This document shows, in pieces, positions 46,704 through 58,449 of a DNA stretch of 64,000 nucleotides. A model generated the notes under the pieces. That model was given only the letters and a program-made list of their open reading frames with translations. It did not search any database and was not told the DNA's origin. Every line of letters begins with the position of its first letter. The stretch's first letter is position 1. A program made the position numbers and the translations under genes. Origin of the DNA: Kingdonia uniflora (Eukaryota > Streptophyta > Magnoliopsida > Ranunculales > Circaeasteraceae); assembly GCA_014058105.1 (NCBI GenBank), contig JACGCM010002114.1, forward strand, positions 1,178,001 through 1,242,000, in the 5' to 3' direction.

Positions 46704-46886
46704 TATAATTCTAATGTGATTACTAATAATGTGAAAAATGAGAATATGTCTAGATGGTTTGCACAGGAAACTACAGGTCGAAGAACTTGTCGAAGCATTT
46801 GGGTTCGAAAGTTGGAGTTGGCACCTTAGATAAGGTGTAATATTGCACTAACTGCTTTGAATGCGTTCAATTCAGTTCAATGATAT

Positions 46887-47935
46887 ATGGATAGTGGGTG
46901 TTCCCGTCATATGACTGGTAATGCGTCCAAGCTGAGTTACCTTGAGAATATTCAAGGAGGTGATGTTACTTTTGGTGATGGGAGCACATCTTTTGTGGTA
47001 GGAAAGGGAAAGGCCGAAGGACTTGGTACTCCAACAATTGAGAATGTTCTCTTGGTTGAGGGGCTGAAGGCAAATCTTCTTAGTGTCAGTCAACTATGTG
47101 GTACAAATCATACTGTTACATTTTCTAGAGGTGAATGTGATGTTTTGAACTCTTAAGGACAACGGGTGATGTATGCTGCTAGAACCGCTGATAACTATTA
47201 TGCTATTCAACAAGAAGGTATACTGTGTAACAAAGCGAAACTGAGTGATGTTAACTTATGGTATCAAAGATTGGGACATATAAACTTCAATGATTTGTCC
47301 AAGATTATAAGTAAAGAGCTAATTCGGGGAGTACTGAAGTTGGGAAGATTAAGCAATGTAGTGTGCGGTCCTTGTCAAATTGGTAAGCAAATAAAGAGCT
47401 TTCACAAGAAGTCCAACAATATTGCTACAACTCGGACTCTTGAGCTAATACACATGGACCTGATGGGTCCTGAGAACGACATCATTGGGAGGTAAGAGGT
47501 ATATTTTGGTAATGGTAGATGATTTCTCTCATTATACATGGATAACACTTTTGAGAGATAAGTCTAATACTTTTGAAGAATTTCGTAATATATTGCTTCA
47601 GATCCAAAATGAGAAAGATTGCTCAATTGATAAAATTTGAAGTAATCGTGGAGGAGAGTTTAAGGATACTAGGGTGGTTGAGTATTGTACTTCTAATGGT
47701 ATTAAGCATGAATTTTCTGCTCCAATCACTCCACAATAGAATGGAATTGCAGAAAGGAAGAATAGAGTTCTTCAAGAAATGGGACGAGTCTTACTTCACA
47801 TCAAGAATCTTTTGGCACACTTTTGGGGGGAGGCCATTCATACTGCGTGCTATACTATTAATAGAGTGTATCTACGTCCCTTACTTTAAACACGCCTTAT
47901 GAACTGTAAATTGGAAAGAAGCTGAATGTCAACTA
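46887..47935 (+). pseudogene. Copia protease and integrase remnant
   Basis: Protease: MDSGCSRHMTGNASKL (46887) with the copia catalytic D-S-G (usual form D-S-G-C-S-R-H-M) and a following LLSVSQLC. Pre-integrase/zinc-binding: LWYQRLGHINFNDLSKI..CGPCQIGK (47166-47495). The integrase core follows in shifted frames: IHMDLMGP, then a VMVDDFSHYTW word and a GIAERKNR-like word (47500-47800). At least three frameshifts or stops lie between 47490 and 47900. Further on, 47943-48293 (FGSKCFIFRDRENIGKFDSW) is the usual integrase C-terminal to linker region. Confidence 0.8.
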
Positions 47936-48481
47936 CTTTTGGGTGTTTGGGAGTAAATGTTTTATCTTTAGAGATCGGGAGAACATTGGGAAATTTGACT
48001 CTTGGAGTGATGAAGGTATTCTATTGGGCTACTCAACAAATAGTAGAGTTTTTCGAGTCTACAATTTGAGGACCAATGTAATGATGGAGTCTTGTAATGT
48101 GGTTGTTGATGATACTTGCACCATTAGTTCTCCAGATGTGAGAGAAGATGATAGTACAACGGAAAATCCAGAAACATCTTCGAGTGACATTCTTGCATTG
48201 AGCCCAACATCAAAGGTTGGTTCTCCCTTGCCTACTCCATTACTTCCAGCTCCAGCACTCCCTCCCGCCCCAAGTGTACCACAACCTGGATAGCAACAAG
48301 TTCGTAAGGATCACTCAAATGTTAATATCATAGGGGATCCTATTTCTCGGGTTTAGACTCGAAGCCAATACCATAAGACGGTGTACTTTGTTTGTTATGT
48401 TTCTGTGATCGAACCAACATTGGTAAAGGAAGCTCTGTCAGACAAATATTGGTTACATGCAATGCAAGATGAGCTTCGCCA

Positions 48482-49935
48482 GTTTTGACATCAGATGTTT
48501 GGGATTTGGTTCCACGTCCTTCAAGTATAAATATCATTGGAACTAAATGGGCTTATAAGAACAAATATGATGAACTTGGAAATGTAATTCGAAGCAAAGC
48601 TAGATTGGTCGCTCAAGGGTACAATCAAGTAAAAGGGGTTGATGTTGCTGAAACGTTTGCTCCTACTGCAAGGCTTGAGTCTATTCGCATACTGTTTGCT
48701 CTTTCTTGCCATCAAAAGTTCAAGTTACATCAGATGGATGTGAAGAGTGCCTTTCTGAACGGGCTCTTAGAGGAAGAGATACACGTAGCCCAACCAAAAG
48801 GGTTTGAGGATCTTCATCATCCAGATCACGTGTTTTACTTGAAGAAGGCTCTTTATGGTTGGGAGCAAGCTCCTCGGGCATGGTATGAACGGCTCTCCAA
48901 TTTTCTCTTAGCTAAGGGATTTGTTCGAGAAGAAGTTGATAAAATGTCATTTATCCAACAGAAGGGCGGTTCGATGCTTGTTGCACAGGTATATGTAGAT
49001 GCTATTGTGTTTGGCTCTACTTCGAGTTCACTAACCACTTCTTTTGCAGTTTTAATGAAAAGTGAATTTAAGATGAGCATGGTTGGGGAACTAACTTATT
49101 TCTTAGGTCTCCAAATATGTCAAGTGGAGAAAGGAATGTGTGTTTCTCAATCCACTCATGCCTGGGATCTTGTGAAGAAGTTTGATCTCTCTTCTGCAAA
49201 ACATGCCAGGACACCCATGAGTACCACTACAAAGTTAATAAGGACTCGGCAGGTAAGGATGTTGATCAAAATGCATATAAAAGTATGATAGGTACTTTAA
49301 TTTATCTAACTGCTACTCGTCCTGATATTATGTTTAGTGTATGTATTTGTGCTCGTTATCAAGGTAGTCTGAAAGAGTCTCATTTACAGGCTGTTAAGCG
49401 TATTATTCGTTATGTATGTCGGACTTTTGATTTTGGCTTATGGTATTCACATGACACAACCTCCGAGGTTATTGGGTATTTCGATGCAGATTGGGCAGGT
49501 AATGCAGATGATAGGAAGAGCACTTCTGGTGGATGTTATTATATTAGAAATAATCTTGTAGCTTGGCAAAGTAAGAAGCAGAATTGTATTTCTCAATCCA
49601 TAGGAGAAGCGGAGTATATTGATGCAGGGAGTTGTTGTACTCAATTAATTTGAATGAAACAGATGGTGCATGACTATGGAATAGTCCAGGGGACGATGTC
49701 AGTTTTTTGTGATAATACAAGTGCGATCAATATCTCCAAGAATCCTGAACAACATTCCAGAACCAGGCACATTGACCTTCGATTCCACTTCATCCGTGAT
49801 CTTGTTGAGCGCAAGATAGTCAGTGTTGAGTATGTTCCTACAGAGACTCAGTTAACAGATTTTTTCACTAAGCCATTAGATGCTATGAGGCTTGAGCTTT
49901 TGAGACGGTCAATTGGTGTTTGCTCTATTGATTAG
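48482..49935 (+). pseudogene. Copia reverse transcriptase-RNase H remnant with a broken YVDD box
   Basis: RT: VWDLVPRPSSINIIGTKWAY, KARLVAQGYNQVKGVDVAET, MDVKSAFLNGLLEEEIHVAQ, KKALYGWEQAPRAWYERLSN, then VYVDAIVFGS: the second catalytic Asp of YVDD is Ala. A frameshift near 49240 leads into MIGTLIYLTATRPDIMFSV, then RNase H (DADWAGNADDRKSTSGGCYY, EAEYIDAG), a TGA at 49651 where Trp is usual, and CDNTSAINISKNPEQHSRT with DFFTKPLDAMR near the end. Inactive as it stands. Confidence 0.9.
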
Positions 49936-51487
49936 GTATGTCTTTTACTTCCTCTTTACACTATTTGTTAGATTATCACAGTGATATATGTTTGGTCAGA
50001 TACGATTTCTAATTTAATGTTAGGACAGCTTAGTATAGTGTTTACTTGGATTTGATTTCTCTCACAATAGTTAACTATCGCATGCTTAGATAGATCGACA
50101 CTCCTTGATATTATACTTTAAGATACATGTAGAGACTTCGTACCTAATACTATATGAGGATCTGACCTTATTTATAAGCTTCGAGTGTTATGACATTTAC
50201 TTCTCTCTTTGATCTTGTTGTTTATGATCTCATTTCGTTTCCTTACTTAATTGTCAAATGGTTATTTCAAGTTCAAGTTAGTCTAATAGAACATTCCCTA
50301 TACTTGATTCGAGATGAAAAATACTATGTGAGACCGAAGATATGATAATAGGCTTTTTATTGCTACACATTTTTTGGCCTTCGTTATTCATAACCATAAT
50401 TTTATCCACTTGTAGCTCTTTGTGCCTGAAAATAAACCTTTTGTTTTTCTACCCAAATTCTTTATTCATTTACCCATTTGTTCTGAGTCTTTTTAGTAAA
50501 CAAATATAAAATAGAGCTTAGAAAAGCTGAAAGAAAGAATAGATTGTATTCCCCCATATCTTTGATAGTATGTAACTTTGGGTCTTTATAAAAAATAAAA
50601 AAAAATAAAAAAAATGGGAACAAGAAAAATAAAAGGGGGCACGACGTAGAGGAAGAAGTGTTCTGAAATATGTCTACTCAATAAGAAAAATAATGACAGA
50701 AAATGAATTTGGTTTCAGGTGAGAAGGGGAGTTAGTCTAACTGTAGTCTCAGAATGCCAACAAAATACCTACTCCATCATATACCTACCCGTGCCTTCAT
50801 TATAACCTTTTCAAGACCTATTTGATCTTGAGTTTAACACAGTTTGTTTAGTGGAGATGAGAGATATGGGGTCTATATTAATTAACTTGACACTATTAAT
50901 GACAATTGATTTCCTGTCCATGAGATCTTCCAGCTCATAGCGCGTTGCTTATTTGACGAAATATGAGTCTTTCTTTGCATATTATTCATATGCATATTTC
51001 ACACAGAGTATTAGCTAGTCAATTTTCAGTGATTTCGAGTGACCACCGATGAGAGGCCTAAGTTGAAACAACTTTCCTTAATAGTATTTTATTTATGGAT
51101 GTTGGGTCTATTGAATGCATACGGTTTTACGTTGACTGCGCACACACACACTCTGAGTAAATACTTATTATGTCTGGATTCTCTATTGAATGATTTCCTA
51201 TCTGATATTCATATAGCCTGTGATTAGTCTCTGATCTAGCGTAAACGGGGAGAGTATTGCTTACTTAGTGTTTATTTCTATGATTTTTTTTGTTGCGTTT
51301 CGTTTTGTTTTATCTCCATTGAAAAAAAAAACAAATTTTTTATTCGAATATTTTCCAGCAGATACTTGTTTATTCGAGTACAACTTTTATTGTTCGAATA
51401 CATTTTGCCGAGTTTTTTTTTTACAATTTTTTTTTTTCCTTTCTTTTATTTTCTCTCTCTCACTTCTATTCGAGTATAACCTTAGCG

Positions 51488-51524
<37 letters not shown>

Positions 51525-52040
51525 TCTTTCATCCTTCCCTTCTTATGATTTCTTGATCAAATTTCATCGCGCGTGTTACCTAACTTTCATTTTTGCGTTT
51601 GGGGTTTCACAATTCGAGTAACTATCCTCGAAAACGTCACCTAGGGCTTGCATTGCTTTCGAATCCAAGGTTGGTTTTTGTTGTGTTTGCATCACTCTTC
51701 TCTCTTCTATAAGTGTTATATTGCTAATTTGATAATGATTACAGATTATTGTGGTGTGATTGCTCAATTTTGACTTGAATTCTGTCATTGGGGGTTTCTG
51801 CTGTTGATTGGAAGTGGTGTGTTCTACATGTTTATGAATTAGAGTATGCATTGCTAGTGGTAATTGATTGTTTGGTGATTGTTTGACTGCGGTGGTGAAG
51901 TTTTATCTATGTAATTCATTGGGAACCTCTGCTTAATCGTGTTGGTTAGGTTTGGGGAAGTGGTGGTTGTGATTTTCTTACAGGTTGTATGAAGAGGTTG
52001 TTGGGATTTGTGCTTGATATTGTTTACTGTATTGTTCGCT
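49936..52040. other. Noncoding stretch between pol and ORF3 of the plus-strand element
   Basis: No conserved coding. Contains TATTCGAATA, TATTCGAGTA and TGTTCGAATA words at 51341-51400 and TATTCGAGTA near 51468, like those in the element's LTR, followed by a (CT)n tract at 51491-51522, roughly 520 bp upstream of the ORF3 ATG. Confidence 0.5.
51491..51522 (+). repeat. (CT)n microsatellite upstream of ORF3
   Basis: About 16 uninterrupted TC units in a pyrimidine-rich 80-bp stretch. Confidence 0.95.
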
Positions 52041-53359
52041 ATGGCAAGGGTTAAACGCCCCCAGGAGGGGTCTCATGTCCCCAATTCGAGCAGTCCGGCA
52101 AAACGGAGACGTACGGCTCAAGGTACTAGGACGGGTCCTAGTCAAACTAATCTTCCAGGCATTCTAAGAGGAGGAGCTAGTGAAGCTGGGGAGTCTAGTG
52201 TAGGAGCACAATACCTTAATCTTTCCCATTGGTCCACCCCGAAATCAGGGTTTAAGTTTAGAGGATATCAGAAAGAGGTGATTCTAGATAGGGAGAGATT
52301 GAGTCTGACCTATCCAGACATCTCCATGCTTTTTCATGTTTTTGCTATACATGGTGGGACTGGGATTATGGAACCTCAGATGTCGTGCTACCCTCAATTA
52401 GTGCGAGTCTTTTATGCTTCTTTACGAGTTGTGTAAGGCACGGGTATTGACAAGACATTCAGGGTCTCCATAGATGGGTTTGTTTTTCATATAGATTCGG
52501 ATGATATTCGAAAAGCCTTTGGTCTCGGGGAGTCTGGAAATCCCGATGTAGAGTATTTGGCGTGGCCTCCGGTTCTTAGTCAGTTTCCTCCCAAGGAGGA
52601 GATGGAGCAGAAGCTTCTGGTTGCTGGAAAGAAGAATGGTCCATATCTTAAACGCAAGAACCTGAGCCCCAAAATCTTCCTTTTCCATATGGTGGCTCAT
52701 AGGAACATCATTCCCCAAAAGGGGAATAAGAATGTTATGGTGGGTAATATGCTTTATTTAGTATATCTTTATGCTCAGAGGCTCAGTGTTGACTTGGTCC
52801 TCATTATCATACATGAGATATTTACCACGGAAAATTCGGATCATCAGACACGAACTTTGCCTTACAGCGATTTATCTCTCAGCTTCTGACTAAGAAGGGG
52901 TTTGTTATTCGTCCAGATGAGGAGGTTGACGCAAAGAACGAGGTTATTAACTCTCAGCATTGGGAGAAGAGCAGAAAGCATATGATCATAGAGATGGCGT
53001 CTGAGACCGAAGGGGATGCAGAAGACTCGGGGTCTGAGACTGCATCTGCTAGATGAGTTACGAGACCTTCTACTTCCTGGACTGCTACTACCTCTGTACC
53101 TGGTACTTCTACATCTGCTCCTACTAGATTGGTCCCACATAACTTTGCCTCTATGTACACCTATATGGAGTCTCATTTTAGTAGGCTGAACACTCAGATG
53201 GAGACTCATTTTGCTAGCCTGGACACTCAGATACAGACTCAGTTTTGGCTATTTAGGGCGGATATCGGTCGACTCCAGACCTCTGTGGACGGTTTGAGCA
53301 GTATAGTACGAGGCTCGCCGAGTGGTCCTCCTACAGCAGATACAGATGAGGGGTCTTAG
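52041..53359 (+). pseudogene. Third ORF of the plus-strand Sirevirus-like element
   Basis: Starts MARVKRPQEGSHVPNSSSPA with a basic KRRR stretch, then FKFRGYQKEVILDRERLSLT, then YPQLVRVFYASLRVV, a TAA at 52434-52436, and continues in the same frame with GTGIDKTFRVSIDGFVFHID and IPQKGNKNVMVGNMLYLVYL. After a frameshift near 52850 the other frame carries a linker rich in Ser/Thr and a C-terminal heptad-like array (ESHFSRLNTQMETHFASLDT repeated). A further stop lies near 53056. It is homologous in layout to 39496-40659. Function unknown; matches the env-like/plant-transposon-protein ORF position of SIRE elements. Confidence 0.65.
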
Positions 53360-53859
53360 GTCGTGTGTGATTTTGGATGTATCTTTTGCACTTTAGAGTG
53401 CTAGCTCTATGATTTTGTCTTTTCAGTGCCTATTTTTGCATCTGCTCTCTTTCTTGCATGTCTCTTCTATGTAGATGCTCTATTTGACTTTGCTCTGTAT
53501 TAAGAGTTTATTTTTGCATGGATAATCTATCAACCTTTTGCTATATGATTTTACTATTCCATGATATTTACTTGTTTATAACTATTATATCATTTGTCTA
53601 TTCTCTTTTTGCTTGATTACCCTTTGTTCTTCTGTGCCAAAAATGGGGAGAAATGTTTTTGACAGGTAAGTCAGGTAAGTTTTTTTTTGCCCTTTGAATT
53701 CCTTATTTTGAATATGAACGGTTACGTGATATAGCTTGTTTAGTATGTAGGGATTTCAGAGGCTAGGCTCTTGAGTAGGGATGTTCTGTGAGTGAGTCAG
53801 TCCATCGAGTCTGTATTCTTTCAGTTATTTTATCTAGTTCTATTTTTGACATAAAATGA

Positions 53860-53874
53860 ACCAAAGGGGGAGAT
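53860..53874 (+). other. Polypurine tract of the plus-strand element
   Basis: ACCAAAGGGGGAGAT directly precedes the LTR start TGAAACATCC. The minus-strand relative has the same CCAAAGGGGGAGAT at 38920-38934. Confidence 0.85.
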
Positions 53875-54977
53875 TGAAACATCCAATTTTGGAGTTTGTT
53901 TCATTTAGTGTCTAGAGTAGGCGTCAGCATTATCTCATGGTTATCCGACGTCAGTAAATGCACGTAGAGCGACTACAACTGGACTGGTTGACTCTGAACA
54001 GGTAAGTGGGTTTCTAACTCTTTGTTCTAAAAAGTCAAGCCTATGTATTTTACAGAGTATAAAAAAGTAATAAGAATGTCTCCTTAAAGAAAACATAAGT
54101 TTTATTCGAATAACTTTTAATGTTGTTCAAATATTTTGCAACAGATAGAATTGTATTCAAATAGAGTTAACTTATGTTCAAATAACTTTCAACAGTTGCA
54201 TTTCTATTCAAATAGATTGCTTGTTGTTCGAATAACTTTCAACAGCTGCATCTCTGTTCGAATATATTGATTGTTGTTCGAATAACTTTCAACAGTTGCA
54301 TCTCTGTTCGAATAGAGTAACTGTTATTCGAATAACTTTCATCAGATAAATTTTTGTTAAAATAGATTAATTTATATTCGATCAGAGCCCGTGATTTATG
54401 TTTTCTTACTTAAGATATACTTACCTTTTTCAAATACTTACTTCTTGAAAGCCTATCTTTTGAGGGCTTATCTTTTTGAGTGAAGAGAGATCCATCTTTG
54501 AGAGATTCAAGAGAAAATCAAATCACTCAACTCTTGAATCAATCAATTTATCAAGAAACCTTAGTCATGCATTGAAGAATTTGAGCGATTCAAGATTAGG
54601 AGCTTCGACGTGAGATTGGAGCGAGGCATTGCTAGAACACGAAATTGATCGCAAGAGGATTTATTGGAAAAGAGATAACCATGGGAAGTGCTTATCAAGT
54701 CTGTAAGTAATTACATTCTTGTAATTTATTTTAAATAGTGGATTGTTTAGCTATCGGGTGATTCGATAGCGACCTGTGGGTTTTTCTCATAGGAAATGTT
54801 TTCCACAGGGTTAAAAATCTTTGCCTTGTCTTTAATTTCCATTGCTTGCTTGACATTAGATAATCATATTGACTTGAACTAGGTTAAGCCTTGACCATTA
54901 ATTCAGGGGATTTAGGACCTACCGATTTATACCTAAAACAATCGAAATTGGTTAGTTTCAGGCGACTAGTTATTTCA
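53875..54977 (+). repeat. 3' LTR of the plus-strand Sirevirus-like element
   Basis: 1103 bp, TGAAACATCC..TTATTTCA. The second half matches 44163-44804. Contains a roughly 50-bp minisatellite (54107-54390) built on GTTCGAATAACTTTCAACAG. Confidence 0.85.
54107..54390 (+). repeat. Roughly 50-bp minisatellite with TTCGAAT words inside the LTR
   Basis: At least four units spaced about 50-51 bp (near 54171, 54222, 54272, 54322), each with TTCGAATAACTTTCAACAG and ATCTCTGTTCGAATAGA or decayed forms (TTCAAAT). The decay is mostly CG to CA/TG. Confidence 0.8.
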
Positions 54978-56037
54978 TAACTTACTAATATTCAGAAACA
55001 TGCGTCTTCGCCAATCTGTTAGCTTGAAATGGTTCTGGACCATCTTGTGGAATAACAAAGATCAATTTGGCTAGAGTACTCGCACGACAAACCTGAAACT
55101 CAACTGTGGAGCCAAAAAATGCACCACTAAGCTTCTTGCTTTCTGGAGTGAGCAAAATAGTGTCTAAGCATCCTGTGCTATACACGGACTATCCTGTAAA
55201 CAAATGAAAACCCAACTAACAACTTGTGCCTCTTCAAGGGATCGCAGCTCATATGGCCAACAATTCTTGCGTCTAAACCTCATCGCGTAAATTTGGGGCA
55301 AACTCTGCCAACATCATCAACACGGATGAAATAACTGTAAGCATATCTTGGGACTCAAACCATGTCTTTGCCATTTCATTTTAGGATCATCGCGTTCACT
55401 TCGGAATGTAGTTGTGTCCATCTTGGGACAATCAAAATGAGTATCAATCAGGATTCTTCAATCATCTGTAGACACTAAGAAATTCAAACAAACCAAGCAT
55501 CACGTCTCCTACACATAGTCCCTTAACGTACAACACTGACCATATCAATCTCTGTTGAGAACTTGAGATATCGTCCTTCATCACAACTATTACTACACTG
55601 AGCAGTATGAATAGGGATCCAATACCAATTATCAAGAACTAGATCACCCTACTACTATCCTTCATAGAGTACTTGTTATACTGACCAACATTCTTGAGAT
55701 ATTTTCTGATACAAGTCGCAGCGTAATTGATATTCCAGTTCATCTTAGCATCACGATCAAGAGTACTAACTTGAGCTAACATCACTCGGATATGGAGCTT
55801 TCATTGCATTTCAATATTAACCATGAAGTAGGCAACTCGCTTTACAAACATTCATAATTGTGCTCGGATCATCTGTTAAGAGCAACATAGGTTCAAATAT
55901 AAACTATCAAGTCGACATCCCATATTACCAACTGTGTAAGTATCTTCTTGTATCAAGCTATCTTCAATTAACTGTATCTCTGATACCAACTACATTGGTA
56001 TCTCCTTGTACCAAGCTATATTTGATATGATACCAAC
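54978..56037 (-). pseudogene. Internal remnant of the outer minus-strand retrotransposon
   Basis: In minus sense the LTR at 56038 ends ..CTGTGACA and is followed by GTTGGTATCATATC, a primer-binding-like site; a second TTGGTATCAGAGATACAG lies at 55974-55990. No clear gag motif was found. The longest open piece (54985-55185) shows no recognised domain. It ends where the plus-strand Sirevirus LTR begins (54977). Class (copia or gypsy) not determined. Confidence 0.45.
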
Positions 56038-56560
56038 TGTCACAGTCCAGTCGAGGTATCATCTAGATTACCTTGAATTGTAGTGGAATATAAGACCGTG
56101 TGGCATACATGCACGTAGGGCTAAGCATGCACAAACCATATTCACTTGATGCGATAACATTTGTGGAATATTACTTGGATGTTAGGTGCTATTCGGATTT
56201 TCCTGGATACTAGTGAGGGTCATCGAATAGATATTCAGAATAGGTAGCAACGCCGAAGGCTCCCTCAATAATCCCTACATCGTAATCACTTGTGTTAGCA
56301 CAAGTACGAATAACACACCTACGCACCCTAGCAGTGGATCAGGATAACTCAATATGTCGGATCCTAGATATATCTTAATACGCCACGAGCTTAGACTAGT
56401 TAGATGGCAAACAATTCAAATAACACAATCCATTTATAAGGGGCATTCGTCTTGGATAACTTGTGGGTTATATGCGAAATATAGTGACGCCGAGTTATAG
56501 CCCTGGGCCATCTGGAAAAGTGACCCGCACTGTAAATCAATGTCCCTTGGCACTCCCTAT
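56038..56560 (-). repeat. LTR of the outer retrotransposon, right copy (5' LTR)
   Basis: Starts TGTCACAGTCCAGTCGAGG on the plus strand and matches 37392-37912 throughout. The LTR continues to the right beyond 56560 (possibly to about 57.1 kb); the far end was not located. A TTATAAAAG TATA-like word on the minus strand near 56938-56946 would fit its U3. Confidence 0.6.
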
Positions 56561-57133
56561 GCCTAAAGGAACTCATGAACATCCCTCGTGGATTATCATG
56601 ATCGGGGGTCTTAGATAACCAAGCATATAACTTCTTAAGCCATGGGGAGCTTTGAACTAACTTCCTCTTTAATATAGTTACTAAGTATTTTAGCAAGTTC
56701 CAAAAGGAAATATCAAATGTTGAGACGAAGCATACTCACCCTTTTCTCCCCCTTAACCAAATCCGTTTTCAGCGAAACTTGGCGTGTAGCTATTTTAAGA
56801 TATACAAAACATGTATCCAATGTCAGAGCTCAAAACGCTCAGGTGGATTTTCGTGGCGTTCGTACTAAGGTGTCACAGTTGTTCTCAATATGCATACTAC
56901 AAAATGGCTCAAATCAGAGAAGCGGGGCCCGCTTGGCTTTTATAAGGTCATGTGCAAAGAATAAAAATGGGACTTTTTTTTCTTGTCTTTTTTTTGAAGT
57001 ACATAACATATGCCTCTATATAAATAGGTTTGGTTTTGTTTACTCTTGGTCGAATTTGAACTGGGTTGGGTTTAATGTATTTTTTTTTAGTTTGAGGTAT
57101 ATGCAAATTTTTTTCTTTAGGCCCAGTACCATC

Positions 57134-57328
57134 TCACATGCCGCACACCCCTAAAGTCGGGTATGCAGAGAGGAATTTTACATACTTGGGGGTAGTAACA
57201 GGGTTCGGTCTCTCTGGCCCTAGGAGAACCTCTGTGGGGATATTCAAGAGATCTCTTACAAAAGTCTCCCCTATATTAGTTTCGACCAATTGGATTATAT
57301 CATCAATGTAATATGATATCCCCATCAA
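57134..57328 (-). other. Unassigned 64-codon ORF in intergenic DNA
   Basis: The minus-strand product includes ISYYIDDIIQLVETNIGETF and LLGPERPNPVTTPKYVKF. The base composition and word use look more coding-like than the neighbourhood. No family could be named and no start or splice context was found; it could be a fragment of captured or organelle DNA. Confidence 0.25.
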
Positions 57329-57698
57329 TAGTTATTATTTTGATCCCCCATGGCCTATGCTAACCCTGCGCAACTTAGTACGCAAGTTAGAGCTGGCAAA
57401 GTGACCTGCAATCCGCCAACTCGACCCGACCCAACCCGGTTTTAAAGGGGTTTGGATTTGGCCTTAATTGTTCGTGGGCCATTTGACTCGAACCTGCCTA
57501 ACCCATTTAATAAATATGTCGGGTTAGGGCTTACCTTAAGCATTTCAGGTTGACCCGTGACCCATTTAGGTTTAGGTATATTTGTAAATATGTGGTTTCT
57601 TGGTACCCTTTTGGTAACACCAAACCCTTTGGCCTCAAAGACTCAAACCCTCCATCATCTCTCTCACTCAAAAGTCACAACAACAATCGTAGCCTCTC

Positions 57699-58382
57699 CT
57701 AGAGGTGGCAAACGGGTTGAGTTTGGGTTACACGGGTCGGGTCATAACGGGTTCATGAGTCAAAAATACAAACCCAAAACCGATCCATTTAGTTAAACAG
57801 GTCAAAAATACAAACCCAAACCCGATTCTAATTTAAACAGGTCAACCTGACCCGACCGGGTTTGGGTCGGGTCATGGGTCTTAACTTCGGTTGACACAAT
57901 TACGTGAGAGTGGGTTTGTTGAAGCTTTGGTTGGTAAGTATTGGTGTTACATGTGTTCTCAAATGATGAGTCCAGTAATGAGAACGGAGATCAAATGCCC
58001 ATTTTGTGAGAGTTAGTTTGTTGAAGAAATAAGTAGTACTAACAAAAGAGGATGGGAGAATGAAATTGAGGTAAGATTAGATCAAATGACATATGTTTAT
58101 GGGTAGTAATAACACATAAACCTCTCTTTGGGCTAAAATCTTACGTAGAATAATGGATGAAACCATAAAAATCATTATAATTGGCCCAAATCAAACTTAA
58201 ATGGGTCACGGGTCAACCCGAATCATTTAAGATAAACTCTAACCCAACCTCTTTATTAAATGGGTAATATAGGTTTGGGTCAAATGACCCGCGACCTATT
58301 AAGGCCAAACCCAAATCCGCCAAAAATAGGGTTCGGTTCGGTCGGGTCGGGTTGGCAGGTCGTGGGTCATTTTGCCAGCTCT
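57699..58382. mobile_element. Inner 684-bp hAT-type MITE
   Basis: Ends CTAGAGGTGGCAAACGGG and ..TTTTGCCAGCTCT are inverted relatives, flanked by a perfect 8-bp duplication AGCCTCTC (57691-57698 and 58383-58390). The interior has repeated GGGTCGGGTC/AACCCG words near both ends and no transposase ORF. 8-bp duplication plus GGCAAA ends define the hAT superfamily. Confidence 0.8.
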
Positions 58383-58449
58383 AGCCTCTCATCTCCTCTC
58401 ACGAGTCTTATCATTGATTTATCTTTCTCCCTCAAAATTTAATTCATCA

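Larger units (their letters stand above)
44163..54977 (+). mobile_element. Sirevirus-like Ty1-copia element, plus strand, with 5'-truncated first LTR
   Basis: Order on the plus strand: truncated 5' LTR (44163-44804), primer-binding site (44807), gag (from 44878), protease, integrase, RT-RNase H (to 49935), a noncoding stretch, ORF3 (52041-53359), polypurine tract (53860-53874) and full 3' LTR (53875-54977). The coding parts have multiple stops and frameshifts. The 5' LTR lacks its first roughly 420 bp, where the sequence joins the minus-strand element. LTR similarity between copies is high but with many substitutions, so it is not recent. Confidence 0.85.

Noticed and set aside
56717..57154. 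145-codon plus-strand ORF
   Set aside because: Overlaps the probable right-hand LTR of the outer retrotransposon and shows no domain.
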